Shown here in pieces: positions 1-7,475 of a stretch of 21,145 bases of DNA. Position 1 is the first letter of the stretch; each line of letters opens with the position of its first letter. The notes beneath the pieces were generated by a model. That model had not been told where the DNA came from and ran no database searches. It worked only from the letters and a program-made list of their open reading frames with translations. The DNA is taken from assembly GCA_019118725.1 (NCBI GenBank), contig DWYO01000249.1, forward strand, positions 1 through 21,145. Reading direction: 5' to 3'. Made by a program: the position numbers and the translations under genes. The stretch comes from Candidatus Parabacteroides intestinavium. GTDB lineage: Bacteria; Bacteroidota; Bacteroidia; Bacteroidales; Tannerellaceae.

Positions 1-29
1 GCGGAACGCTATCCGCTGCGGAATCACTG

Positions 30-59
30 CAAAGGTAAGGAGGAAAAATGAATATGCAA
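30..59 (-). promoter_or_regulatory. Bacteroidales promoter firing off the left edge
   Basis: On the minus strand a -7 box TACCTTTG (complement of 30-37) matches TAnnTTTG, and TTG (complement of 57-59) sits exactly 19 bp upstream, the usual -33/-7 spacing for the Bacteroidales housekeeping sigma factor. Transcription would start near 22-25 and leave the window on the left, so the gene it serves is not visible. The first transcribed bases (about 22 to 1) contain GCGGA/TCCGC inverted repeats that could fold in the leader. The match is seen directly; promoter function is inferred. Confidence 0.6.
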
Positions 60-158
60 GAGAAAACCGATAATTTTTTCCAAATCTATGGGTTTTCTAT
101 ACAAAAGGGGCAGGTTTACAGGTCAAAACCTATATCTTTCTTCAATACAAAGAACACG

Positions 159-195
159 AAGGGCACAAAGAATATAGCTACTCCTTTGTGCCCTT
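159..195. repeat. 12-bp perfect inverted repeat
   Basis: AAGGGCACAAAG at 159-170 is perfectly complementary to CTTTGTGCCCTT at 184-195, with a 13-nt loop. It lies 26 bp beyond the stop codon of the minus-strand transposase remnant. No T-tract follows on either strand, so it is not a textbook terminator. It may be a transcript-end hairpin or a remnant of the element that brought the transposase. The rest of 60-220 holds no recognisable gene. Confidence 0.6.
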
Positions 196-220
196 TGCGT
201 ATCTCATATTATATGCAATA

Positions 221-658
221 CTATAATTGCTGTATTTCTGCTTCAGATAGACCGGTTGCTTGGACAATCACATCCATCGAAACGCCCAGCTGCTTCAAGT
301 TCCGTGCTGTTTCTATCTTCCCTTCAGTCTTACCTTTCTCCATACCTTTTTCCATCCCTTTTTCCATACCTTCTTGTATTGCTGCCTCCATGGTGTTATG
401 ATAATCCCAATAATTCATCAGGGCACGTTGATAAGCCTCGTGTTCTTTCTGGCTCAAAGAAGCCACATCGGCCACTTCCAGCAACTTATCCCATACCGCT
501 CGTTTTGCTTTGAAAGGCATTCGCTTTAATATTCTCATATTCTTGATCAGGTATAACCAACGTTCAAAATCATTTTCACATTCATCCGCTTCTTTGGTGA
601 ATCGAGGCATCTCCACATAGAATACACAAAGATAATTCCAAGAACTTATCTTGCACAA
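221..658 (-). pseudogene. Rpn/PD-(D/E)XK transposase, C-terminal remnant
   Basis: The 145-residue product matches only the C-terminal half of the Rpn-type recombination-promoting nuclease/putative transposase family (PD-(D/E)XK fold), which is normally about 300 residues long. Family features seen are the VEMPRFTK segment near residue 15, a helical stretch through FERWLYLIKNM and EAYQRALMNYWDY, a GMEK repeat near residues 97-109, and the KTEGKIETARNLKQLGVSMD/TGLSEAEI tail. The catalytic N-terminal domain is missing: only about 60 bp separate this ORF from the end of rlmN. The first 14 residues fit the family poorly, so a frameshift or deletion junction probably lies near 620-660 and the ATG at 658 is probably not a native start. 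Such genes are multicopy in Bacteroidales. It is probably non-functional. Confidence 0.7.
340..375 (-). repeat. Three 12-bp tandem repeats coding GMEK
   Basis: Three 12-bp units (TCCATACCTTTT, TCCATCCCTTTT, TCCATACCTTCT on the plus strand) encode the GMEKGMEKGMEKG run in the Rpn remnant. Because the unit is a multiple of three, copy number can change without a frameshift; variable GMEK/GxEK runs are common in this family. Confidence 0.75.
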
Positions 659-689
659 ATAATCTAATCATAACACGCTCTTTGCAAAG

Positions 690-1718
690 CTACGGGCGTT
701 CTTTCTTCTTTGCCGTAGAAAGCATTCCACATGCCGCAAATATATCTTCCCCTCGTGAAGCTCGGATGGTACAGATAACGCCCCGCTCGTTCAAGATATC
801 CCGGAAAGCTTCCATCTTGCTGATGTCGGATGTTTGCAAAGGGACGTTCGGGATAGCATGAAAACGGATCAGGTTCACCCGACAAGGGATATCTTTCAAC
901 AATCCGGCTAAAGCCTTCGCATGGCGTGGCGAATCATTCAACCCTTTAAACACGATATATTCGAACGAAACCCGCCGTTGGTGGGTAAAATCATACCGCC
1001 GTATCAAATCCAAAACGCCAAGCATCGGGAACGCTTTTTCAACAGGCATCAGAGAAAGCCGCTCGTCCGGGAAAGGCGAATGAAGGCTTACCGCCAAATG
1101 GCAATCGCTCTCATCCAAGAACCGTTTCAGCCCTTTGGCACCGATGGTCGATACCGTAATACGCTTCGGACTCCAGGCATAACCGTAGGGAGCCGTCAAT
1201 ATTTCAAGCACGTTAAACAGTTCATCAGTATTATCCAAAGGCTCGCCCATTCCCATAAAGACCAGATTGGTCAATTCGTCATGCTCCGGCAGAGCCTGTA
1301 TCTGATTCAGAATCTCATTAGCGGAAAGATTCTTGGTAAATCCCTGCTTACCGGTCATGCAAAAAAGACAATTCATTTTACATCCGACTTGAGAAGAGAC
1401 ACATAGCGTAGCCCGATCATCAGTTGGAATATAAACCGATTCCACAAAGTTTCCCTCTCCGGTCGGATAGAGATACTTGATAGTCCCGTCTACCGACTTC
1501 TGGAAATCGACCGGAGCAACCATCCCGATCTCATATTTCTCGGATAATACGCGTCGTTTGGCGGCCGCAATATTGGTCATCTCCTCTATTGTCTTGATTT
1601 TTTTCTTGTAAAGCCAGTCTGCCATCTGCTTGGCGGCATAAGCGGGCATTCCGATTTCGGAAGCCACACCTTTCAACTCGGCCAATGTCATGCCCAAAAG
1701 AGGTATCTTGTCGCTCAT
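690..1718 (-). CDS. rlmN: RlmN, dual-specificity RNA (adenine-C2) methyltransferase
   Basis: Cytoplasmic radical-SAM enzyme that methylates C2 of A2503 in 23S rRNA and, in the family, A37 of some tRNAs. From the ATG at 1718 it has 342 residues. The [4Fe-4S] motif CKMNCLFC gives C113, C117 and C120. C106 in LCVSSQVGC and C330 in DIFAACGML match the additional conserved cysteines of the family, C330 being the methyl-carrying one. GMGEPL is also present. The frame extends upstream to a GTG at 1763 that overlaps manC by 17 bp. I chose the ATG at 1718 because it precedes the usual MSDKIPLLGMTL start and leaves a normal 28-bp gap after manC. It is last in the gmd-fcl-manC group, so it probably shares that transcript. 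There is no obvious functional link to fucose synthesis. Confidence 0.95.
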   Translation of the reverse strand: MSDKIPLLGMTLAELKGVASEIGMPAYAAKQMADWLYKKKIKTIEEMTNIAAAKRRVLSEKYEIGMVAPVDFQKSVDGTIKYLYPTGEGNFVESVYIPTDDRATLCVSSQVGCKMNCLFCMTGKQGFTKNLSANEILNQIQALPEHDELTNLVFMGMGEPLDNTDELFNVLEILTAPYGYAWSPKRITVSTIGAKGLKRFLDESDCHLAVSLHSPFPDERLSLMPVEKAFPMLGVLDLIRRYDFTHQRRVSFEYIVFKGLNDSPRHAKALAGLLKDIPCRVNLIRFHAIPNVPLQTSDISKMEAFRDILNERGVICTIRASRGEDIFAACGMLSTAKKKERP

Positions 1719-1746
1719 TCCTGTTATTCCTTTCTTCTTTGATAAG

Positions 1747-2817
1747 TTATTGTTTTCCGGCACGTTGCTTCAATACCGTCTCGATGACCTGCTTCAGCTC
1801 GGCCTCATCACTTTTCGGACAAACCAACAAGACATCCTGCGTATCAGCCACGACATAATCGTTCAGTCCCGCCAGCACCAAGAGTTTGTCCGGATGGTCC
1901 TCTTTTACCAATGTGTTATGCGTATCAAAGTAAAGCGCGTCTCCGCCTATCCGTGCGTTCGAGTCGGCATCTTTATCCAAATGATCATAAAGAGACCCCC
2001 ACGTTCCGATGTCGCTCCAACCAAAATCCCCGTCTATTACTGCCACATTATCCGCCTGCTCCATAACGGCATAATCAATCGAGATACTCCGACTCTGCTC
2101 GTAAGTGAGATTCACCGCATCCCCTTCCGCTTCTGTCCCATAAGGAAGAGACCGGAATGCTTCAGCTATATCCGGGACATATTGCTCCAAGGCGGAACAA
2201 ATAGAACGTACCGCCCAGACAAACATACCGGAATTCCAGACATATTCGCCCGAATTCAAGAAAGATACCGCCGTTTTCAAATCCGGCTTTTCCTTGAATG
2301 CCTGTACAGGAACAATCTCATTCCGGAGCTTCGCCTTTTGGATATATCCATATCCGGTAGCGGGATAGGTCGGTTTGATGCCTACCGTCACCAATTCCGG
2401 ATGTTGCTCCGCATACCCCACCGCCTTTTTCATCACCTCCACAAATTCGGTTTCCTGATGGATATAATGGTCGGATGGCGTAACAATCATCACTGCATCC
2501 GGATCTTGTGCGGCAATCCGAAACGAGGCATACGCCACACAAGGCGCGGTATTCCGCCGGCAAGGTTCCGTCAGAATCTGGTTGTCCGTCAACATCGGGA
2601 GCTGCTCTTTTACCAGCTCCTTATACGTTTCCCCCGTTACCACCAGGAAGTTCTCTGATGGGATAAAACGGGCAAAGCGCTCGTATGTCATCTGAATAAA
2701 TGTCTTTCCGATTCCCAAGGCATCAATGAACTGCTTCGGTTTTGCCGAACGGCTCAAAGGCCAGAAGCGCGACCCCACTCCACCAGCCATAATAACGCAA
2801 TAATAATGAGAAGCCAT
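1747..2817 (-). CDS. manC: Mannose-1-phosphate guanylyltransferase
   Basis: Makes GDP-mannose from mannose-1-phosphate and GTP in the cytoplasm, the input for the two genes upstream. The 356-residue protein has the nucleotidyltransferase signature AGGVGSRFWPLSR (11-23) with KPKQF (26-30), then EPCRRNTAP (84-92), TPSDHYI (113-119) and the DFGWSDIGTW sugar-binding segment near 265. It is the short single-domain form without the C-terminal phosphomannose isomerase cupin of bifunctional ManC proteins. The ATG start at 2817 is the first start in frame and precedes the P-loop by the normal distance. It follows fcl after 118 bp that hold a palindrome array. The related fucose-1-phosphate guanylyltransferase is less likely given the gmd/fcl neighbours. 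Confidence 0.93.
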   Translation of the reverse strand: MASHYYCVIMAGGVGSRFWPLSRSAKPKQFIDALGIGKTFIQMTYERFARFIPSENFLVVTGETYKELVKEQLPMLTDNQILTEPCRRNTAPCVAYASFRIAAQDPDAVMIVTPSDHYIHQETEFVEVMKKAVGYAEQHPELVTVGIKPTYPATGYGYIQKAKLRNEIVPVQAFKEKPDLKTAVSFLNSGEYVWNSGMFVWAVRSICSALEQYVPDIAEAFRSLPYGTEAEGDAVNLTYEQSRSISIDYAVMEQADNVAVIDGDFGWSDIGTWGSLYDHLDKDADSNARIGGDALYFDTHNTLVKEDHPDKLLVLAGLNDYVVADTQDVLLVCPKSDEAELKQVIETVLKQRAGKQ

Positions 2818-2874
2818 AGCTATTTCTTTTTTATTCCAATTCTATTTTATAAAAAGCCTCCTATTTTTTATCCG

Positions 2875-2933
2875 GTTTCACGGGATGAAACTCGAATTTC
2901 TCCCCATGAAACTTTTATTTCATGCCTTGAAAC
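2875..2933. repeat. 21-bp-period palindrome array between fcl and manC
   Basis: TGAAAC occurs at 2886, 2907 and 2928, exactly 21 bp apart, each preceded by a complementary half: GTTTCA-CGGGA-TGAAAC (2875-2891, perfect), ATTTC then GAAAC (2896-2912) and TTTCA-TGCCT-TGAAA (2918-2932). On the transcribed minus strand this is a row of three small hairpins starting just after the fcl stop codon (2936-2938) and ending about 58 bp before the manC start. There is no U-tract, so it is more likely an mRNA-processing or stabilising element, or a REP-like repeat, than a terminator. Confidence 0.7.
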
Positions 2934-2935
2934 TC

Positions 2936-4009
2936 TTAGTGAGTCAGGTACCATGCATACAAACGCTGCACCCCTTCCTCAATTTCCACCTGATGGTGCC
3001 AGCCCAAAGCGTGCAATTTCGTCACATCAGTCAGCTTTCGCATCGTTCCATCCGGCTTGGAGGCATCAAAACAGATTTCCCCCTCAAAGCCAACCGTCTG
3101 CTTGATCAGAGAAGCCAGTCCGGCTATCGTAATTTCTTTCCCGGTACCGATGTTGATATGGCAATTCCAGATCTCTCTCGTCCCTTGCGGATAGGTATCC
3201 TTAAAATCAACCTGTTCCATAATAAAGACCGTGGCATCGGCCATCTCTTCACTCCAAAGGAACTCACGCAGGGGGCGTCCTGTACCCCATAGTTCTACCC
3301 GGTCAGGATAAATGCCATAGCAGGACAAGATTTGTTGGATTTCGGATTCCGGAGCAGCCCCGTCAACCTGATTTACCGGCCGGCGGCTCAAATCCCGGCG
3401 GACAGCCTCCCAGTCTCCCGTATGCAAACACTTCGCCAAATAAATCTTACGCAACATAGCCGGAAGAACATGGCTATTCTCCAAATGAAAATTATCATTC
3501 GGTCCATACAGGTTGGTAGGCATTACGGCAATATAATTCGTTCCGTATTGCAGATTGAAACTCTCACAGAGCTTCAATCCCGCTATTTTAGCGATAGCAT
3601 ACGGTTCGTTGGTATATTCCAAAGGCGAGGTCAGAAGCGATTCCTCCTTGATGGGCTGCTCCGCCTCACGCGGATAGATGCAGGTACTTCCTAAGAATAC
3701 CAGCTTCTTCACATCGTGCCGGAAACTTTCGCCAATGACATTTTGCTGAATCTGAAGATTCTGATAAATAAAGTCGGCCCGGTACAAACTATTGGCCATA
3801 ATGCCGCCCACATGAGCAGCCGCCAAGATGACATATTCCGGCCGCTCTTCATCAAAGAAACGCCGGACCGCCACCCCATCCAGCAGATCCAATTCCTGAT
3901 GCGTCCGGCCTATCAGATTCGTATATCCCTTTTCCTGCAGGTTTTTCCAGATAGCCGAACCGACCAGTCCCCGATGGCCCGCTACGTATATTTTCGCCTC
4001 CTTATTCAT
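2936..4009 (-). CDS. fcl: GDP-L-fucose synthase
   Basis: NADPH-dependent 3,5-epimerase/4-reductase that turns GDP-4-keto-6-deoxy-D-mannose into GDP-L-fucose. It is an extended short-chain dehydrogenase with the Rossmann motif GHRGLVG (11-17). The catalytic triad is S108 (GSTCIY), Y137 and K141 (YAIAK), with C110 and H180 (ENSHVLPAM) at the epimerase acid/base positions. At 357 residues it is longer than the roughly 320-residue E. coli enzyme; the extra length lies near residues 200-235 (RRDLSRRPVNQVDG onward), which I recall as common in Bacteroidales homologues. Its ATG overlaps the gmd stop by 8 bp, indicating translational coupling. Confidence 0.95.
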   Translation of the reverse strand: MNKEAKIYVAGHRGLVGSAIWKNLQEKGYTNLIGRTHQELDLLDGVAVRRFFDEERPEYVILAAAHVGGIMANSLYRADFIYQNLQIQQNVIGESFRHDVKKLVFLGSTCIYPREAEQPIKEESLLTSPLEYTNEPYAIAKIAGLKLCESFNLQYGTNYIAVMPTNLYGPNDNFHLENSHVLPAMLRKIYLAKCLHTGDWEAVRRDLSRRPVNQVDGAAPESEIQQILSCYGIYPDRVELWGTGRPLREFLWSEEMADATVFIMEQVDFKDTYPQGTREIWNCHINIGTGKEITIAGLASLIKQTVGFEGEICFDASKPDGTMRKLTDVTKLHALGWHHQVEIEEGVQRLYAWYLTH

Positions 4010-5096
4010 GTTCTTCTTTCTCTATTTGGGACTTCAGATAGAGTTTGCGCACAAACTTCATGTCATGCTGAACCATAATCTTGACCAAATCCTCGAAAGA
4101 GGTTTTGCGCGGATTCCAGCCCAATACCGTCTTGGCCTTTGTCGGGTCTCCTAAAAGCTGTTCTACCTCGGCCGGCCGGAAATACTTCGGATCGACCTCA
4201 ACCAACACCTTGCCACTGGCCATATCGATGCCTTTTTCCTCAACACCGGTCCCTTCCCAGCGCAATTCGATGCCGACCTCATGAAACGCCAACGTGCAGA
4301 ACTCCCGGACCGAATGGTATTCACCCGTAGCGATGACAAAATCCTCCGGAGTCTCGTGCTGAAGGATCAGCCACATACACTCCACATAATCTTTCGCATA
4401 TCCCCAGTCACGGAGCGCGTTCAGATTTCCCAGATAAAGTTTATCCTGATGTCCCTGTTTGATACGGGCAGCCGCTAAAGTTATCTTCCGGGTAACAAAA
4501 GTCTCGCCTCTCCGTTCCGACTCATGATTGAATAAAATACCATTTACGGCAAACATCCCGTAGCTCTCCCGGTAATTTTTAGTAATCCAGAATCCATATT
4601 GCTTGGCAACTCCGTAGGGAGAACGCGGATAGAACGGTGTGGTCTCCTTTTGCGGAACCTCCTGTACCAGACCGAATAATTCCGAAGTAGACGCCTGATA
4701 AATCTTCGTCCGCTTCTCATACCCTAAAAGGCGCACGGCTTCTAAAAGGCGAAGTGTCCCGATAGCATCAGCTTCTGCTGTATACTCCGGAACATCAAAA
4801 CTGACCTTGACATGGCTTTGTGCCGCCAGATTGTAGATTTCATCGGGTTTTACCTCACGGATAATGCGAACCAACGAACTGGAGTCGGTCATATCCCCCC
4901 AATGCAGATTGACCAATCGTTTATTTTTCATGTCGCGCACCCATTCATCCAAGTAAAGATGCTCAATCCGTCCGGTGTTAAAAGAGGAAGACCGGCGCAT
5001 AATGCCATGTACTTCATACCCTTTCTCTATCAAGAACTCGGCCAAGAACGAGCCATCTTGTCCCGTTATGCCGGTAATCAATGCTACTTTTGCCAT
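4002..5096 (-). CDS. gmd: GDP-mannose 4,6-dehydratase
   Basis: First committed step from GDP-D-mannose to GDP-L-fucose, giving GDP-4-keto-6-deoxymannose with tightly bound NADP(H). The 364-residue SDR enzyme carries TGITGQDG (8-15), the RRSSSFNTGRIEHLY nucleotide-binding segment (34-48), the catalytic T137-S138-E139 of STSELFG, and Y161/K165 of YGVAKQYG; length is normal for the family. It is first in the operon, with the ATG at 5096 placed 78 bp downstream of a good Bacteroidales -7 box and its stop codon inside the fcl start. The GDP-fucose would feed capsule, lipopolysaccharide or protein O-glycan fucosylation; the transferases are not in this window. Confidence 0.96.
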   Translation of the reverse strand: MAKVALITGITGQDGSFLAEFLIEKGYEVHGIMRRSSSFNTGRIEHLYLDEWVRDMKNKRLVNLHWGDMTDSSSLVRIIREVKPDEIYNLAAQSHVKVSFDVPEYTAEADAIGTLRLLEAVRLLGYEKRTKIYQASTSELFGLVQEVPQKETTPFYPRSPYGVAKQYGFWITKNYRESYGMFAVNGILFNHESERRGETFVTRKITLAAARIKQGHQDKLYLGNLNALRDWGYAKDYVECMWLILQHETPEDFVIATGEYHSVREFCTLAFHEVGIELRWEGTGVEEKGIDMASGKVLVEVDPKYFRPAEVEQLLGDPTKAKTVLGWNPRKTSFEDLVKIMVQHDMKFVRKLYLKSQIEKEEHE

Positions 5097-5173
5097 ATAT
5101 ACTTAGTTTTTGAGTTTACAGGTTTTTTAGTATCAAAGTCAACTTACAAAACGACAAACCCTCATTTACGTCA

Positions 5174-5181
5174 CAAAGATA
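5174..5181 (-). promoter_or_regulatory. -7 box of the gmd operon
   Basis: Read on the minus strand the bases are TATCTTTG, a full TAnnTTTG match. No clear TTG lies at the -33 distance; a GTTTAAT stretch is nearby. The 5' leader to the gmd ATG would be about 70 nt and shows no strong hairpin. The 110-bp gap 5097-5206 separates gmd from natB, supporting an independent promoter here. Confidence 0.6.
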
Positions 5182-5206
5182 GAGAATTAATTTATTAAAC
5201 ACATCT

Positions 5207-6526
5207 TCATCCCTTGTAATTAATCCAGCGGAGAATCTCCATTACTCCAGGCTTCTTTCCATACATCAGGATGCCAACACGATAAATCTTGCCTGAAACC
5301 CACACACAAGCGATAGCCGTACCAAACAACAACACAAGGGAAAGAAGGTTTTCCCATACCGGAATATCAAACGGCAAACGGACCATCATGACTATCGGTG
5401 AGGTAAGCGGAATCAGCGAGCACCAGAACGCCAACGGGCCGTCCGGGTTCTCCACACTATAGATACCTGCATAAAGCGCAAAGACCATAAGAATCATCAT
5501 GGGAGACATGAACTGAGACGAATCTTCCTGCTGATCTACCGCACTTCCTATTGCGGCGAATAGTGAGGCATACATCAGATAACCACCGATAAAGTAGAGA
5601 ACAAAGTTAATGCTTAGCTGAGTAATTTGGATGGAATTCAAAATCTCCTGTAATTTAAGAGCCGTCGGATTACCTACACCGGCCGGCAGAGCTGCCGGAT
5701 TCATCTGGCTTGCCGCAACCATATCCGCGGTTTGTGCCGGGTCTCCGCCCAACAAGAACATAGCCCCCATCAGTAAGACTGTAGTCAGAATAGCCCAAAG
5801 GAAAACTTGCGTCAATCCAACCATTCCGATCCCTATGATTTTCCCCATCATCAGATCAAAAGGACGGACAGACGACACCATCACTTCCATGATACGGTTC
5901 GTCTTCTCTTCCATCACACCCTGCATGACCATGGCGCCATAAATCATAATGAACATATAGATAAGAAACGTCAGGACAAAACCGGCAATAGAGGCCACTT
6001 CGGCAGAAGTCGTGTTGGCCGATCCATCTTCTTCCCACTTGATGGTCTGCAAATCACAAGACACTTTGCTCTCTTCGATAATGTTTTTCAGATTCGGAAT
6101 ATTAAATGACGCCAACTTCTCATCTCTCAGCATCTCGTTCAATTGGCTTGCCACCTTGTCTTTGATACTCATCGGTATCTGCTTCTGCGAGTAAAGGACT
6201 GCGGCTTTCGGATTCTGAAGCAGGTCTCCGGTTATCGACAAAAAGGCGTATATCTCTTTATCCGGATCGTTTCGGTAGGATTCCATGTCACCATCAGCCG
6301 ACACAAACTCTATTTCTTCCGTATTCTGAAGCAACGGGGCATATTTCCCGACCGAATCCAATACAGCAATCTTCTTGACTTCATCTCCTTTGATGGAAGA
6401 CAGCCAAAGCGGAACGAAAACCAATGCCGCGAACAATACGGGCGTCAGAAACGTAAGGAGCAGGAACGATTTTTTGCTCACACGTTGTACATATTCTCTT
6501 TTTATGATTAATCCGATTTTACTCAT
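5207..6526 (-). CDS. ABC-2 type exporter permease (NatB-like)
   Basis: Inner-membrane permease of an ABC-2 exporter partnered with the ATPase just upstream (3-bp gap). The 439-residue protein has one membrane segment near 21-42, a large extracytoplasmic domain (about 45-175), then a bundle near 178-203, 228-260, 303-330, 341-357 and 392-412. EEKTNRIMEV (206-215) between segments is typical of NatB permeases (ABC2_membrane_3). The end, GILMYGKKPGVMEILRW, is also typical. NatAB in Bacillus exports Na+, but most homologues have no known substrate, so none is assigned. The ATG at 6526 puts the first hydrophobic segment at the expected position. Confidence 0.88.
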   Translation of the reverse strand: MSKIGLIIKREYVQRVSKKSFLLLTFLTPVLFAALVFVPLWLSSIKGDEVKKIAVLDSVGKYAPLLQNTEEIEFVSADGDMESYRNDPDKEIYAFLSITGDLLQNPKAAVLYSQKQIPMSIKDKVASQLNEMLRDEKLASFNIPNLKNIIEESKVSCDLQTIKWEEDGSANTTSAEVASIAGFVLTFLIYMFIMIYGAMVMQGVMEEKTNRIMEVMVSSVRPFDLMMGKIIGIGMVGLTQVFLWAILTTVLLMGAMFLLGGDPAQTADMVAASQMNPAALPAGVGNPTALKLQEILNSIQITQLSINFVLYFIGGYLMYASLFAAIGSAVDQQEDSSQFMSPMMILMVFALYAGIYSVENPDGPLAFWCSLIPLTSPIVMMVRLPFDIPVWENLLSLVLLFGTAIACVWVSGKIYRVGILMYGKKPGVMEILRWINYKG

Positions 6527-6529
6527 CTT

Positions 6530-7465
6530 TTATTCTGCATTAGTGGGGTTATTAGATACTACTTGAATAAATATATCGTGCATAGAAGGCACCTCTTCCG
6601 AAAAGGAAAGAATCTCGCCCCGGCCACACAGCTCACGGAGCAAATCCGAATTGCTTGCCTCGGGACGCTTCTTGATACATATATTATAAATATGTCCGTC
6701 ATCCTGCACACGGCTCAGTTCCGAACAAAGCGGGCCATCCAGCGGAGGGATATTGCCATCCGGTGTCTGAATCCGGATATGATAACGGTGGGTCTTGAAT
6801 TGATTGCGCACTTCGTGCACCGAACCTTTCAGCACCACGTGCGAATGGTTAATCAGAGCTATATGATCACAAATCTCCTCTACCGATGCCATATTATGCG
6901 TAGAGAAGATAATCGTATGTCCTTTCTCCTTCAGTTCCAAGATTTCCTGCTTCAAACGATCTGCATTAACGGGGTCAAAGCCACTGAACGGTTCATCCAG
7001 TATCAAAAGCTTGGGAGCATGAATCACCGTAATAACAAATTGTACTTTCTGTTGCATACCTTTCGAAAGTTCTTCCAGTTTCTTATTCCACCAAGGCATG
7101 ATGTCAAACTTCTCGAACCAATATTGCAGCCGCTGGCGTGCCTCTTTATAAGATAACCCTTTCAATTGAGCCAGGTAGATAGCCTGTTCTCCGACTTTCA
7201 TCTTTTTGTACAGGCCACGTTCTTCAGGCAGGTAACCAATCTGATAAATATCTTCCGGACGAGAGGGATGTCCGTCAAAAAACACCTCTCCACTATCCGG
7301 CGCCGTAATCCGGTTGATAATACGTATCAAGGTTGTCTTCCCGGCGCCATTAGGCCCCAACAACCCGAATATTTTACCTTCAGGTACTTGTACACTGACC
7401 TTGTCTAATGCCAAATGGCTAGCATACTGCTTCACTACATCTTGTGTCTCTAATAAATATTCCAT
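6530..7465 (-). CDS. ABC transporter ATP-binding protein (NatA-like)
   Basis: Cytoplasmic ATPase of the exporter whose permease is the next gene. The 311 residues contain Walker A GPNGAGKT (37-44), the YLPEERGL segment (79-86) typical of ABC-2 exporter ATPases, signature LSKGMQQ (133-139), Walker B LLILDE (153-158) and the switch H190 in FSTHNM. A C-terminal extension of about 90 residues, as in NatA/CcmA-type subunits, follows the nucleotide-binding domain. It starts 10 bp after dnaG ends, so dnaG, natA and natB are probably co-transcribed. Confidence 0.92.
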   Translation of the reverse strand: MEYLLETQDVVKQYASHLALDKVSVQVPEGKIFGLLGPNGAGKTTLIRIINRITAPDSGEVFFDGHPSRPEDIYQIGYLPEERGLYKKMKVGEQAIYLAQLKGLSYKEARQRLQYWFEKFDIMPWWNKKLEELSKGMQQKVQFVITVIHAPKLLILDEPFSGFDPVNADRLKQEILELKEKGHTIIFSTHNMASVEEICDHIALINHSHVVLKGSVHEVRNQFKTHRYHIRIQTPDGNIPPLDGPLCSELSRVQDDGHIYNICIKKRPEASNSDLLRELCGRGEILSFSEEVPSMHDIFIQVVSNNPTNAE

Positions 7466-7475
7466 ATAATCAGTT

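Noticed and set aside
256..529. Plus-strand ORFs opposite the Rpn remnant
   Set aside because: Low-complexity Ser/Pro/Phe-rich products mirror the GMEK repeat and show no family features; they are antisense shadows.
1719..1763. GTG start for rlmN at 1763
   Set aside because: It would overlap manC by 17 bp and add 15 residues not seen in family members; the ATG at 1718 fits better.
1690..2658. Long plus-strand ORF (322 codons) opposite manC
   Set aside because: The minus strand encodes a clear nucleotidyltransferase; the Arg/Ile-rich product is an antisense reading of it.
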